Shown: positions 1 to 8,513, counted from the stretch's first letter. The stretch is 33,805 bases of DNA from a bacterium (GCA_028277985.1 JANQFG010000204.1:1-33805), one strand, 5' to 3'. Notes: generated from the letters alone by a model not told the origin. Program-made: numbers and translations.

Positions 1-286
1 AACCGACAAACCATCGAAACAGCAGGTTATAGTCGAGCTGCTCCATAAGAAGCCGTTCGCTACGGATCGAGTACAAGACCTGCAAAAGAAGGGCTCGCAG
101 CAACTTCTCCGGGGCAATCGACGGCCGTCCCACCCGGGAATACATCTTGTCAAACAGGGAACTCAACTCCTCCAGAGCCAGGTCCACCATCTTGCGGATC
201 GGCCGCAAGGGGTGGTCGGCAGGAACACGATCCTCGGGCGATATGTAGCTAAACAACCTGGTGTCTTCCTTGTCGTCACCGCGCAT
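1..286 (-). CDS. Transposase, DUF772/IS5-IS1182 type (N-terminal part, runs off the window)
   Basis: The visible 95 residues begin MRGDDKEDTRLFSYISPEDR and continue with a VPADHPLRPIRKMVD segment, an SRVGRPSIAPEKLLRALLLQ segment and a SIRSERLLMEQLDYNLLFRW segment. This is the standard N-terminal domain (DUF772) of IS5/IS1182-class DDE transposases, which binds the element's ends. The catalytic DDE domain lies outside the window, so intactness cannot be judged. The ATG at 286 starts the conserved block directly; the leader up to the IS end at about 381 contains a TATACT-like -10. Exact family assignment is uncertain. Confidence 0.8.
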   Translation of the reverse strand, partial: MRGDDKEDTRLFSYISPEDRVPADHPLRPIRKMVDLALEELSSLFDKMYSRVGRPSIAPEKLLRALLLQVLYSIRSERLLMEQLDYNLLFRWFVG

Positions 287-381
287 CCATCTGCCCCTTG
301 TGCAAGATCTTTGGATGCGCACAGTATAGTACAATCACTATCGCTTGCTAAGACGTTGAGGAGTTTTTCAACAGCCTGCTA
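1..381 (-). mobile_element. Partial insertion sequence, IS5/IS1182-like (transposase 5' end plus terminal repeat)
   Basis: This is the right-hand piece of an insertion sequence that continues beyond the left edge of the window. It comprises the N-terminal part of a DUF772-type transposase reading leftwards, about 75 bp of leader, and a terminal sequence at about 361-381 of the form GAGTTTTTCAACAGCCTG. That end is of the kind found at the termini of IS5/IS1182-type elements. CTAG at the junction (379-382) could be part of the target or the end; the other end is not visible, so no target duplication can be checked. Confidence 0.75.
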
Positions 382-583
382 GAGTCCAAGATATTTTGAA
401 ACCGGTCCTTTTTCGATCGCAACCACCTGATTTTGCTAGATTCCCTCTCGGACGAGGAATTCAGGTTGTCTCTGAGAGCAGATTCTGTCTTGGACAACAG
501 TGACCAAAGCAAAGAGTTCAATCACGGCAGGTGTTCCTGGGTAAGGCTCACCCTTTTCTTCTTCGTGAATAACTTGTCCGCGA

Positions 584-709
584 TCAACCCCTTCCTTTTA
601 GTTTTACAATCACTATGCACGTCACCAGAAACATGGCGAATGCGATGAGACCGTAGAGGGAGGGATTGTTTTCGAGGATTCTCCAGGAATAAAGCAGCGG
701 CTGTTCCAC
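584..709 (-). CDS. Small single-pass membrane protein, 41 aa, unrecognised
   Basis: A short reading frame starts at GTG (709) and is preceded by AAGGAGG with 7 nt spacing, which is as good a ribosome site as any in the window. The product has a polar N-terminal third (VEQPLLYSWRILENNPS), one hydrophobic helix of about 20 residues (LYGLIAFAMFLVTCIVIV) and a basic tail (KLKGRG). This is the usual pattern of a small inner-membrane protein with a cytoplasmic C-terminus. An in-frame ATG at 745 would give 53 residues but has no ribosome site. It lies alone between the IS and ppdK in AT-richer DNA. I recognise no family. The Shine-Dalgarno and membrane helix argue that it is real, but no homologue is known to me. 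Confidence 0.5.
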   Translation of the reverse strand: MEQPLLYSWRILENNPSLYGLIAFAMFLVTCIVIVKLKGRG

Positions 710-786
710 GGTTCTGCCTCCTTTCCTTATCCATTGGGCTTTCATCTTGTACGGAGGCAGTCGGGGCAGCGCTAGGGATTACCGTG

Positions 787-815
787 TTGACAGAGATCCC
801 CAATTGTTGTGAAAT
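787..815 (+). promoter_or_regulatory. Candidate sigma70-type promoter
   Basis: A perfect TTGACA at 787-792 is followed after 17 nt by TGAAAT (810-815), which matches TATAAT at 4 of 6 positions. It points towards the hairpin terminator at 866-900 with no reading frame of note between them. That arrangement would give a transcript of about 75-80 nt. Confidence 0.35.
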
Positions 816-821
816 AGCTTA

Positions 822-901
822 TTCGTGAAGATTGGGATGGCTGGCGCTGTCCCAACTGTTCTTTTGAAGAGGCGAGTTCCCGAGACTCGCCTCTTCCTTT
901 T
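822..901 (+). ncRNA. Candidate small RNA (about 80 nt) with two hairpins
   Basis: The stretch lies between a promoter-like sequence (787-815) and a strong intrinsic terminator (866-900), both reading rightwards, and has no credible ORF. Its first half contains an inverted repeat TTGGGA (832-837) with TCCCAA (850-855). The second half is the terminator stem. The promoter-hairpin-terminator arrangement is that of an independent small RNA, but no known RNA family is recognised. The transcript would end about 90 nt before the 3' end of ppdK, which is convergent. The alternative is that only the terminator is functional and serves read-through from the IS side. Confidence 0.3.
866..901 (+). terminator. 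Intrinsic terminator, 12-bp stem, T-tract on the plus strand
   Basis: GAAGAGGCGAGT (866-877) pairs perfectly with ACTCGCCTCTTC (885-896) across a 7-nt loop, followed by CTTTTTC on the plus strand. On the minus strand the stem is followed by AAAAGAAC, so it is a poor terminator for the convergent ppdK. It therefore marks the end of a rightward transcript. Confidence 0.7.
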
Positions 902-988
902 TCTATCGGCTTTCATTCCTTCTCAGTGGATTACGTGCCTCATCAATGAATCACCTATCTTCGTATTTTGGGACAGAAGTCTCATATG

Positions 989-3718
989 TTATTTCTTCTT
1001 GCTCCTCGCCTCCCCGATGGCCGCCTGCGCGGCAGAGAGGCGGGCGATCGGTACGCGATAGGGCGAGCAGCTCACGTAGTCCAGGCCGACCTCATGACAG
1101 AAGTGGACCGATTTCGGGTCTCCCCCATGCTCACCGCAGATGCCGACTTTCAGCTTGGGCTGGGTGGCCCGGCCCTTTTGAACGCCGGTTGCGACCAGGA
1201 AGCCGACACCCTCCCTGTCGAGAGACTGGAAGGGGTCTTCCGGCAGGATGCCCTTGTCGATGTAGTCGGGCAGGAAGCCGCCGATATCGTCCCTCGAGAA
1301 CCCGTAGGTCGTCTGGGTGAGGTCGTTCGTCCCGAACGAGAAGAACTCCGCCTCTTCGGCTATCTGGTCCGCTACCAGGCAGGCCCTCGGAATCTCGATC
1401 ATCGTGCCGATCATGTAGGGGAACTTGACCCCCGTCTTCTTGCGCACTTCCTGCGCCACTCTCTCCACGATGTCTCTCTGGTTCACGTACTCCTGGGCCG
1501 TTCCGATGAGCGGAATCATGACCTCGGGATAGACCTTCTTCTTCTTCTTGGTCAGCGCCGCCGCGGCCTCGAAGATCGCCCTCGCCTGCATCTCGGATAT
1601 CTCCGGATAGGTAATCCCCAGCCTGCAGCCTCGATGACCCAGCATCGGGTTCAGCTCATGAAGCTGCGCGATACGCGCGGACAGGGCTTTCTCCGAAATC
1701 CCCAGCTCCCCTGCCAGCTCCTTGATCTGCTTCTTGTCCAGGGTGACGAACTCGTGAAGCGGCGGATCGAGGAGCCGGATCGTAACGGGATATCCCTCCA
1801 TGGCGGCCATGATGCCCTGGAAGTCCTTTCGCTGGAAAGGCAGGAGCTTCATGATCGCCTTGCGTCTGTCCTCCTCGGTGTCGGCCACGATCATCTCGCG
1901 GATGGCCAGGATGCGCTCCGGATCGAAGAACATGTGCTCGGTCCTGCAGAGGCCGATTCCCTTTGCCCCGAATTTGATCGCGGCGGCGGCATCCTCGGGT
2001 CGCTCTGCATTCGTGCGGACCCCGAGCCTGCGCTCCTTGTCCGCCCATCGCATCACCTCCCGGTAGTCCTTGTTCTTGTCCGGATCCGCGGGCAGCAGAG
2101 ACAGGGAGCCCTTGTAGACATAGCCCCTGGTCCCGTTGAGCGTGATCCAATCCCCTTCCTTCAGTGTCTTTCCGTCCACTTCGATTCGGCGGGACTTTTC
2201 GTTGATTGAAAGCGCACCGCAACCCACGACGCAGCACTTGCCCCAGCCTCGTGCCACCAGGGCGGCGTGACTGGTCATCCCTCCCTTGGCGGTCAGGATC
2301 GCTTCGGCTGCGTGCATGCCGTGCACATCTTCCGGAGAAGTCTCGTTCCGAACCAGGATCACCTTCTTCCCGGCTTTCGCCCACTGCTCGGCCCGATCCG
2401 CAGTGAGCACGATCTGCCCGGTCCCCCCCCCGGGTCCGGCGGGGAGCCCCTTGGCAAGCAAGGTTGCCTTCTTTTCATCGGCCGGGTCGATCATGGGATG
2501 GAGCAACTCGTCCAGGTGGTCCGGCTTGACCCGCATGATCGCCTCTTTGCGATCAATGAGCCTCTCCTTGGCCATCTCCACGGCCATGCGAATGGTGGCT
2601 GTACCTGTTCGCTTTCCGGTTCGAGTCTGAAGCATCCAGAGGCGACCGTCCTCGATGGTGAACTCGATGTCCTGCATGTCCTTGTAGTGCTTCTCGAGCT
2701 TCAGGCGAATCCCGTCGAGCTGGCGATAGAGCTTCGGCATCGCCTCCTCCAGGGAACGCAGATGCCGGTTCTCCTCTGTCTTGCCTTTCTTGTTCAACGG
2801 TCTCGGCGTCCGGATGCCGGCCACCACATCCTCGCCCTGCGCATTCGGCAGCCACTCACCGTAGAAGGCTTTCTCACCCGTTGCCGGGTTCCGCGTGAAG
2901 GCAACGCCCGTTGCGGAATTGTCTCCTGTGTTACCGAACACCATGGCCTGTACGTTCACGGCCGTTCCCCATTCCTCCGGAATGTTCTCGATGCGGCGGT
3001 AGGCGATGGCGCGCTTCCCGTTCCATGACTGGAAGACCGCACCGATTCCTCCCCAGAGCTGTTTGTAGTGCTCGTCCGGGAAGGGCTTGCCGAGGACCGC
3101 CTTCACCTTCTTCTTGAAGATCTCGGAGAGCTCCTTGAGATCGTCCGCATCCAGGTCCGTATCATCCGTCACCCCACGCGCTTCCTTCATACGGTCCATC
3201 TCTTCTTCCAGGAGCTGCCGTATACCTTCTCCCTCGGGAGGCTCGACCCCTGCGGCCTTTTCCATGACCACGTCGGAGTACATCATGATCAACCGCCGGT
3301 AGGCATCGTAAACAAAGCGAGGATTGTTCGTCTTGGCGATCAGCCCGGGTATGGTCTTGGTCGTCAGTCCGCAGTTCAGCACGGTCTCCATCATGCCGGG
3401 CATGGACTGCCGGGCCCCGGACCGAACCGAAACCAGAAGCGGATCCTTCTCGTCCCCGAAGCGGGTGCCCATGATCTTCTCGACCCTTGCCATGGCCTTC
3501 TTGACCTCGCCCTCGAGACCTGCGGGATATCGCCTCTTGTTCTTGTAATAGGCGGTGCAGACCTCGGTGGTGATAGTGAACCCGGCAGGGACCACAATGC
3601 CCAGGTTCGTCATCTCAGCGAGATTCGCTCCCTTTCCACCCAGCAGTTCCTTCCACTCGGCACGACCGTCCGCCTTGCCGGCACCAAAAAAATACACATT
3701 CTTCTTTGACGAAGCCAT
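989..3718 (-). CDS. ppdK: Pyruvate, phosphate dikinase
   Basis: A 909-residue cytoplasmic enzyme interconverting pyruvate + ATP + Pi and PEP + AMP + PPi; it can work in glycolysis or gluconeogenesis. The N-terminal ATP-grasp domain starts with a GGKGANLAEM segment. The swivelling phosphohistidine domain carries GGMTSHAALVARG, with the phosphorylated His at about residue 484. The C-terminal PEP/pyruvate barrel ends with GICGEHGGDP, containing the expected Cys. Length matches the bacterial family. The ATG at 3718 is chosen because AAAGGAGG lies 7 nt upstream and the protein then starts MASSKKNVYFFG; an in-frame upstream extension has no ribosome site. The gap to glyS is only 13 bp, so it is probably the last gene of the glyQ-glyS-ppdK operon. 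Confidence 0.97.
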   Translation of the reverse strand: MASSKKNVYFFGAGKADGRAEWKELLGGKGANLAEMTNLGIVVPAGFTITTEVCTAYYKNKRRYPAGLEGEVKKAMARVEKIMGTRFGDEKDPLLVSVRSGARQSMPGMMETVLNCGLTTKTIPGLIAKTNNPRFVYDAYRRLIMMYSDVVMEKAAGVEPPEGEGIRQLLEEEMDRMKEARGVTDDTDLDADDLKELSEIFKKKVKAVLGKPFPDEHYKQLWGGIGAVFQSWNGKRAIAYRRIENIPEEWGTAVNVQAMVFGNTGDNSATGVAFTRNPATGEKAFYGEWLPNAQGEDVVAGIRTPRPLNKKGKTEENRHLRSLEEAMPKLYRQLDGIRLKLEKHYKDMQDIEFTIEDGRLWMLQTRTGKRTGTATIRMAVEMAKERLIDRKEAIMRVKPDHLDELLHPMIDPADEKKATLLAKGLPAGPGGGTGQIVLTADRAEQWAKAGKKVILVRNETSPEDVHGMHAAEAILTAKGGMTSHAALVARGWGKCCVVGCGALSINEKSRRIEVDGKTLKEGDWITLNGTRGYVYKGSLSLLPADPDKNKDYREVMRWADKERRLGVRTNAERPEDAAAAIKFGAKGIGLCRTEHMFFDPERILAIREMIVADTEEDRRKAIMKLLPFQRKDFQGIMAAMEGYPVTIRLLDPPLHEFVTLDKKQIKELAGELGISEKALSARIAQLHELNPMLGHRGCRLGITYPEISEMQARAIFEAAAALTKKKKKVYPEVMIPLIGTAQEYVNQRDIVERVAQEVRKKTGVKFPYMIGTMIEIPRACLVADQIAEEAEFFSFGTNDLTQTTYGFSRDDIGGFLPDYIDKGILPEDPFQSLDREGVGFLVATGVQKGRATQPKLKVGICGEHGGDPKSVHFCHEVGLDYVSCSPYRVPIARLSAAQAAIGEARSKKK

Positions 3719-3731
3719 ACCTAAACCTCCT

Positions 3732-5825
3732 TTAAAGTGAAATCTTGGAAAAGTCTGCAAACCACTGAAACAAATCAGAAACTTTTCTTAGAAGATTCAG
3801 CCTGTTCATTCGAATCGCCTCGTCATCGACCAGGATCATCACCTCGTCGAACAGACGGTCGATCGGCCCCTTGAGCTCAACCAGCCGCTCGAGCAGCTTC
3901 TCGTATTCCCCGGACCCGAGGCCGGCCAACTCACCGGCCACCTGTTCGGTAGATGCAAGGAGCGCCTTCTCTGCATCTTCCACCAGGTCTTCCGCCCCCA
4001 GCGGATCACCGGGTCCGCTGTAGCCGAAGTCCTTCTCGGCCTGCTGCAGGATGTTCACGGCCCGCTTGCATCCGAGGATGAGCTTCTCGAAATCCGGCTC
4101 CGAGCGCATCCTGTGAAGGATCTCCACTCGACGATGAAGATCCGGAATGTTCTCGAAAGATCTCGAAAGCACCGCCTCGACCGTATCGTGCGGGAAGCCT
4201 TTGGCAAGCAGGAACTGCTGATACCGAAGCCGAAAGAACTCTACGACCTCACCCCTCACCTCCCCCGGATCCTTCTTCACCAGCCCACCCAGGACCTCCA
4301 GACCCTTCTCCACCAGTTCGGGCAGGGAAACCTCCAATTCCTTGGTCAACAGAATGCGAAGGATGCCAATGGCCCTCCTTCTCATACCGAAAGGATCCGA
4401 CGTCCCGCTGACAGGGGAACCGATTCCGAAGAAGCCCACCAGCGTGTCCATCTTGTCTGCGAGGCTGAGCACGGCCCCTTCCAGACTTTCCGGCAGGTCG
4501 TCCTCGGCAGAGTCGGGAAGGTAGTGCTCACGGATCGCATCCGCAACCCCATCCGGCTCGTCGGATGCGGCCGCATAGATCCCCCCCATGGTTCCCTGAA
4601 GTTCGGGAAACTCCCCTACCATCTGGGTGACCAGATCCGCTTTGCACAAGCGGGCCGCGCGCCGGACGACATTCTGCCTGTCCGGGCAGATCCTTTCCCC
4701 GAGAAAACCGGCCAATGCCTCGATCCTCTCGACCTTCGCAAGGGAGGTCCCCAGCTTCTTGTGGTAGATCACCTGATTCAGTGATTCCACGTAACTGTCG
4801 AGTGGCCTCTTCGTGTCCTCTTCGAAGAAGAACCTTGCGTCCTCGAGCCTGGCGGTCAGGACCTTCTCGTTTCCCCGCTGCACGATCGACATGTCCGGGG
4901 CTTCCATGTTGGCGATGGTCACGAAGTACGGAAGAAGCCCGTCTCCGTCGGCCCGCTTCACGGAGAAATACTTCTGGTGGCCCTTCATCGGGGCGACGAG
5001 AACTTCCTTGGGCAACGAGAGAAAGCGCTCGTGGAAGGTGCCGCGCACCGCGACCGGGTACTCGGTGATGAACATGAGGGTCTGGACGAGATCCTCGTCT
5101 TCGATCAGCTCTCCACCCGCTTCAGCCGCCAGCCTTCTGGCCTGTTCGAGGAGGCGTTTGCGTCTCTCGTCCGGGTCCACCACCACCTTGTTCTTGTCCA
5201 GAATCTGTCTATAGTCTGCCGGCGTTTCGATTCGAATCGGGTTCGGATCGCCCATGAAGCGGTGACCCCGGGTGGTCGCGCCGCTTTCCAGATTGCCCAC
5301 ACGGAACCGAACCGTCTCTTTGCCGTGCAGGGCGGCGATCCATCGGATGGGACGGGCAAAACGAATATCCTGGTCTCCCCACCGCATCGATTTCGGAAAG
5401 GTCAGGGCCACGATCCAGGCGGGCAGGATTTCCGGAAGGACCTCGATCACGGTTCTCCCGGCCTCAACCTTCCGAAGGAAGACATACTCGCCTTTCGGCT
5501 TCTCCACGATCGAGGTCTGCTCGGGGGTCACCCCGTGACGATCGCAGAACTTCTCCAGGACCTGCGTGGGGCTCCCATCCTCATCATAGGCAACGGAACG
5601 GGGCGGTCCGGAGATCTCCTGCACGGAATCGCCCTGCTGTTCTTGCAGGCCGCACACCATCAGGGAGAGCCTGCGAGGGGTTGCCATCGCATCCACCGAC
5701 TCGTAACGCAACCGATTCGCGTCGAAGAGCTCTGCACCCTTCTCCCTCAGATCGTCGATCGTTTTCGGAAGAAAGGCCGCCGGGATCTCTTCTGTCCCGA
5801 TCTCGAGTAAGAAATCCTCTGCCAC
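3732..5825 (-). CDS. glyS: Glycyl-tRNA synthetase beta subunit
   Basis: The 697-residue beta subunit of the bacterial alpha2beta2 glycyl-tRNA synthetase; it recognises tRNA(Gly) and is essential for charging. The start of the mature sequence, AEDFLLEIGTEEIP, is the family signature, and an MRWGDQDIRFARPIRWI segment follows at about residue 130. The C-terminal third is an anticodon-binding-like helical domain. The GTG at 5825 is chosen because GAGGAG precedes it by about 8 nt and family members begin right at this block; a longer in-frame start adds 25 residues that do not look conserved. It lies 28 bp downstream of glyQ and 13 bp upstream of ppdK. Confidence 0.96.
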   Translation of the reverse strand: MAEDFLLEIGTEEIPAAFLPKTIDDLREKGAELFDANRLRYESVDAMATPRRLSLMVCGLQEQQGDSVQEISGPPRSVAYDEDGSPTQVLEKFCDRHGVTPEQTSIVEKPKGEYVFLRKVEAGRTVIEVLPEILPAWIVALTFPKSMRWGDQDIRFARPIRWIAALHGKETVRFRVGNLESGATTRGHRFMGDPNPIRIETPADYRQILDKNKVVVDPDERRKRLLEQARRLAAEAGGELIEDEDLVQTLMFITEYPVAVRGTFHERFLSLPKEVLVAPMKGHQKYFSVKRADGDGLLPYFVTIANMEAPDMSIVQRGNEKVLTARLEDARFFFEEDTKRPLDSYVESLNQVIYHKKLGTSLAKVERIEALAGFLGERICPDRQNVVRRAARLCKADLVTQMVGEFPELQGTMGGIYAAASDEPDGVADAIREHYLPDSAEDDLPESLEGAVLSLADKMDTLVGFFGIGSPVSGTSDPFGMRRRAIGILRILLTKELEVSLPELVEKGLEVLGGLVKKDPGEVRGEVVEFFRLRYQQFLLAKGFPHDTVEAVLSRSFENIPDLHRRVEILHRMRSEPDFEKLILGCKRAVNILQQAEKDFGYSGPGDPLGAEDLVEDAEKALLASTEQVAGELAGLGSGEYEKLLERLVELKGPIDRLFDEVMILVDDEAIRMNRLNLLRKVSDLFQWFADFSKISL

Positions 5826-5853
5826 CAAACCACTCCTCTCTGTATGAATCCCG

Positions 5854-6711
5854 TCACGATGCAGATTCGGACTCGTCCACCCCCAGGTACCTTCTCGCAC
5901 ACGCCTCCGCCAGGTTTCGGACCCGATGGATATAGGCGGTCCGTTCGTTCACCCCCACCGCACCCCTGGCATCGAGAAGGTTGAAGATGTGACTGCATTT
6001 GAGGCAGAGCTCATAAGCAGGAAGCACCCGATTCATCTCGATGACCCGCTTCGATTCCCCTTCATACATCTCGAAGAGCTTGAGCAGCAACGCCACGTCC
6101 GCATCCTCGAAATTGTAGTAGGAGTGCTCCTCCTCCCCCCGAATCTGAATGTCTCCATAGGTGACCGTGTCGTTCCACTTGAGGGCGTACACATTGTCCA
6201 CATTCTGCAGGTACATGGCAATGCGCTCGATCCCGTATGTGAGCTCCACGGAAACCGGCTTCAGATCGAAGCCTCCTGTCTGTTGAAAGTAGGTGAACTG
6301 GGTGACCTCCATGCCGTCCAGCCAGACCTCCCAGCCGAGCCCCCAGGCGCCCAGAGTGGGGGACTCCCAGTCGTCCTCCACGAAGCGGATGTCGTGCTGT
6401 TCCGTTTGTATCCCCAGCCGCTCGAGGCTCTTGAGATAAATGTCCTGAATGTCATCCGGAGAGGGCTTCATGATGACCTGGAACTGGTGGTGCCGGTGCA
6501 GCCGGTTCGGGTTCTGACCGTAGCGGCCGTCCGTCGGTCGCCTGGAGGGTTGTATGTAGGCCACGTTCCATGGATCCGGCCCGAGCACGCCAAGAAAGGT
6601 CGCCGGGTGAAACGTTCCGGCCCCCACTTCGAGATCGTAGGGTTGCTGAAGCACGCAACCCCTTTGCGTCCAGAACCGGCTCAGTTCTAACATCACGTCT
6701 TGTACCAGCAC
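5854..6711 (-). CDS. glyQ: Glycyl-tRNA synthetase alpha subunit
   Basis: The 285-residue catalytic class II subunit that activates glycine and pairs with GlyS. Visible hallmarks are YIQPSRRPTDGRYGQNPNRL, the HHQFQVIMKPSPDDIQ segment, IRFVEDDWESPTLGAWGLGW and WLDGMEVTQFTYFQQ. The GTG at 6711 is preferred: the product then starts VLVQDVMLELSRFW, which lines up residue for residue with typical family N-termini, and GGGGG lies 9 nt upstream. An in-frame TTG at 6720 abuts that ribosome site and is less likely. It is the first gene of glyQ-glyS-ppdK. The 118 bp between it and recO hold inverted heptamer repeats. Confidence 0.96.
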   Translation of the reverse strand: MLVQDVMLELSRFWTQRGCVLQQPYDLEVGAGTFHPATFLGVLGPDPWNVAYIQPSRRPTDGRYGQNPNRLHRHHQFQVIMKPSPDDIQDIYLKSLERLGIQTEQHDIRFVEDDWESPTLGAWGLGWEVWLDGMEVTQFTYFQQTGGFDLKPVSVELTYGIERIAMYLQNVDNVYALKWNDTVTYGDIQIRGEEEHSYYNFEDADVALLLKLFEMYEGESKRVIEMNRVLPAYELCLKCSHIFNLLDARGAVGVNERTAYIHRVRNLAEACARRYLGVDESESAS

Positions 6712-6756
6712 CTGTCCCAACCCCCTGTATCATCGATTCGTTGCACGCCCCAGCCC

Positions 6757-6862
6757 AAGGGCAAAGGTCAAAGTGTAAAGGGCCGAGAGATCCCGGTTGA
6801 TTTCCTCTTCAATTCGAAGACCATCCCTTTTACCTTTCACCTTTCGCCTTTCGCCTTTCTTC
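6757..6862. repeat. Inverted pair of degenerate heptamer arrays between glyQ and recO
   Basis: The left arm (6757-6782, plus strand) reads as heptamers CAAAGGT/CAAAGTG/TAAAGGG. The right arm (6825-6862), read on the minus strand, is GAAAGGC/GAAAGGC/GAAAGGT/GAAAGGT/AAAAGGG. Aligned as an inverted repeat, about 17 of 24 positions pair, with a 42-nt spacer. The right arm runs into recO, whose last residues RRKAKGER and stop codon are encoded by the repeat units. Function unknown; a transcript could fold into a long imperfect hairpin. Confidence 0.65.
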
Positions 6863-7615
6863 AAGGACCTCTCTCATCACTCGAAGGGAGCGAAATTCGC
6901 GCCCCACATGATACACGAGAAAGGCTTCGAGAATCTTCTCTGCCTCGCCCAGCCGCTTGTCCCCGCCACTCGCCAGGAGAATCCCCTCCTCGAACGGCAT
7001 GCCCGCCCACTTGTCCAGAAGCGAGAGCGTGTCCGAGCCGGCCCTGTGGGTGGCCGTTCCCTGCTTTATGCAGGCCCCGCACACGGCGCCCCCGTGGGGC
7101 ACCGAGAACCCGAACAACCCGGAGGGCCCCAGGGGCCGTCTGCAGTGGATGCATTTCCCGAACTGTGGCTGCACCCCGAAAAGATGCAGTGCCTTCGCGA
7201 AGAAGACCCACAACGCCGGGCCTGCCTCTGCCGGTCGACTCAACCAGCCCAGACAGCTTGCAAGCAGGCTGAACCACTCTTCCAACTCCCCTCGTTCAGG
7301 GAGAACCCGCTCCAGGAATTCGAGGGCACAACAGCCGATGAGCAGTTTCTCGAGATCGCCGTAGATGGGAGCATAGTAATGAATCAGCCCGCATCCTTCA
7401 ATCCTCACGAGATCGCGGTTCGGGTTCTCGAAGTAATCGATTTGAACCAGCAGGAAGGGGGACAGGAGTCCACCGAACCTCTTCTTGCTTCGCTTGGCCC
7501 CCTTTGCTATCCCCTTCACCTTGCCCCGACCGAAGGAGAGAAAACTGACGAGTTGATCCGATTCGCCCAGATCCCACCTCTTCAGAACAAAGGCCGGTTC
7601 CTGATAGCGTGGCAT
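6830..7615 (-). CDS. recO: DNA repair protein RecO
   Basis: A 261-residue protein that helps load RecA onto SSB-coated gaps in the RecFOR recombinational repair pathway. It has the N-terminal OB-fold region starting MPRYQEPAFVLKRWDLGESD, the GKVKGIAKGAKRSKKRFGG basic segment, and a C-terminal zinc ribbon with CIHC and CGAC pairs. The ATG at 7615 is chosen because AGGAG lies 8 nt upstream; an in-frame GTG 9 nt earlier is too close to it. The extreme C-terminus (RRKAKGER) is encoded by an intergenic heptamer repeat, so the natural end may once have been different. It lies 61 bp downstream of the RodZ-like gene and is probably co-transcribed. Confidence 0.93.
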   Translation of the reverse strand: MPRYQEPAFVLKRWDLGESDQLVSFLSFGRGKVKGIAKGAKRSKKRFGGLLSPFLLVQIDYFENPNRDLVRIEGCGLIHYYAPIYGDLEKLLIGCCALEFLERVLPERGELEEWFSLLASCLGWLSRPAEAGPALWVFFAKALHLFGVQPQFGKCIHCRRPLGPSGLFGFSVPHGGAVCGACIKQGTATHRAGSDTLSLLDKWAGMPFEEGILLASGGDKRLGEAEKILEAFLVYHVGREFRSLRVMREVLEERRKAKGER

Positions 7616-7676
7616 GCTTGCCACTCCTGCAATATGCTGCGCCGGGCTTCATCGAACGAACAAGGGCCGGTGCCGC

Positions 7677-8483
7677 CTATCCGGCTCCCTCGGGGGGGAA
7701 GCTGATGTGTACGACGTCACCCTTCTTGCCGAGATTCTCGTACACCTTTCCCCCGTAGAAGATCCTCACGCCGCTTCCGTCCTCGATCTGCAGCTTCACT
7801 CTGCTGTTGGCCCTGCAGGGGTGCCGGTCTCCCTGATCGAGGGTCTTCTCGTATCCCGGCTCGTCGTCCAGCATGACCTCGATCTTGGCCGGTTCGAGGG
7901 CCTGCACGATCACCTCGACGGTGCCCGTATTCGCCGACCCCGGCATATTTTCTCCGACCGCTCCGTCGCGCCCCTCTTGACCGGCCGACGCCTCGGAAGC
8001 GGATCCGTTTTCGCTCGGAACACCCTGTACAAGACCGAGTTCCTCTCTCAGCTGCTGCTTCTTGATCTCCTTCAGCGAGGTGCGGGGCATGCGAATCGAG
8101 CGCACACGCTCTTCGGTCATTTCCGTGCCCGGGTAGAGGAGCACCCATAGCAGGCCGAGCACGAGAAGGCTCGCTCCCAGGATCCAGATCGACCGCCTTC
8201 TGCCACGCCCCACCTTCTCTATCGAACGGTCCCGGGGATGCCCCCCCTCGTGCTGGGCAGCCGTCCGGTAACGCAGGACGACATCCTCCGGATCGAGCCC
8301 GAGGCACCGCGCGTATTGCCTCAGGAATCCCACGGTGAAGGTCTGCGCAGGCAGGAGATGCACCTGCCCCTCTTCCAGGGCGCGGAGGTGCGTGACGCTG
8401 ATGTTGGAGACCTGCTCGATTTCCTCGAGGGTGATCCCCTTCGCCTCGCGATTCTCCCTGAGGTATTCTCCCAGCTTCTCCAC
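7677..8483 (-). CDS. RodZ-like protein: N-terminal helix-turn-helix, one TM, DUF4115 C-terminus
   Basis: 268 residues in three parts. Residues about 1-70 form an HTH_25 (Xre-like) domain (LGEYLRENREAKGITLEEIE, then NISVTHLRALEEG). One transmembrane helix lies at about 98-116 (SIWILGASLLVLGLLWVLL). A low-complexity linker is followed by a periplasmic beta-rich DUF4115-type domain ending VVHISFPPEGAG. This is the architecture of RodZ, which links MreB to the membrane in cell-shape control, though many such proteins are simply annotated as HTH proteins. No mreB is in the window. The GTG at 8483 has GGGGG 5 nt upstream. It sits 30 bp after the PfkB kinase gene and before recO. Confidence 0.85.
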   Translation of the reverse strand: MEKLGEYLRENREAKGITLEEIEQVSNISVTHLRALEEGQVHLLPAQTFTVGFLRQYARCLGLDPEDVVLRYRTAAQHEGGHPRDRSIEKVGRGRRRSIWILGASLLVLGLLWVLLYPGTEMTEERVRSIRMPRTSLKEIKKQQLREELGLVQGVPSENGSASEASAGQEGRDGAVGENMPGSANTGTVEVIVQALEPAKIEVMLDDEPGYEKTLDQGDRHPCRANSRVKLQIEDGSGVRIFYGGKVYENLGKKGDVVHISFPPEGAG

Positions 8484-8513
8484 GTGTACCCCCGGGGGCT
8501 CGCCCCACTCCTG

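Noticed and set aside
584..803. 93-codon minus-strand frame at 522-803 as a gene
   Set aside because: It has no ribosome site and no domain, and it is out of frame with the 41-residue ORF that has a strong ribosome site and a clear membrane helix.
866..901. Hairpin taken as the terminator of ppdK
   Set aside because: On the minus strand the stem is followed by AAAAGAAC, not T; the T-tract is on the plus strand.
968..2209. 413-codon open frame on the plus strand
   Set aside because: It is an antisense shadow of ppdK with no recognisable domain and no ribosome site.
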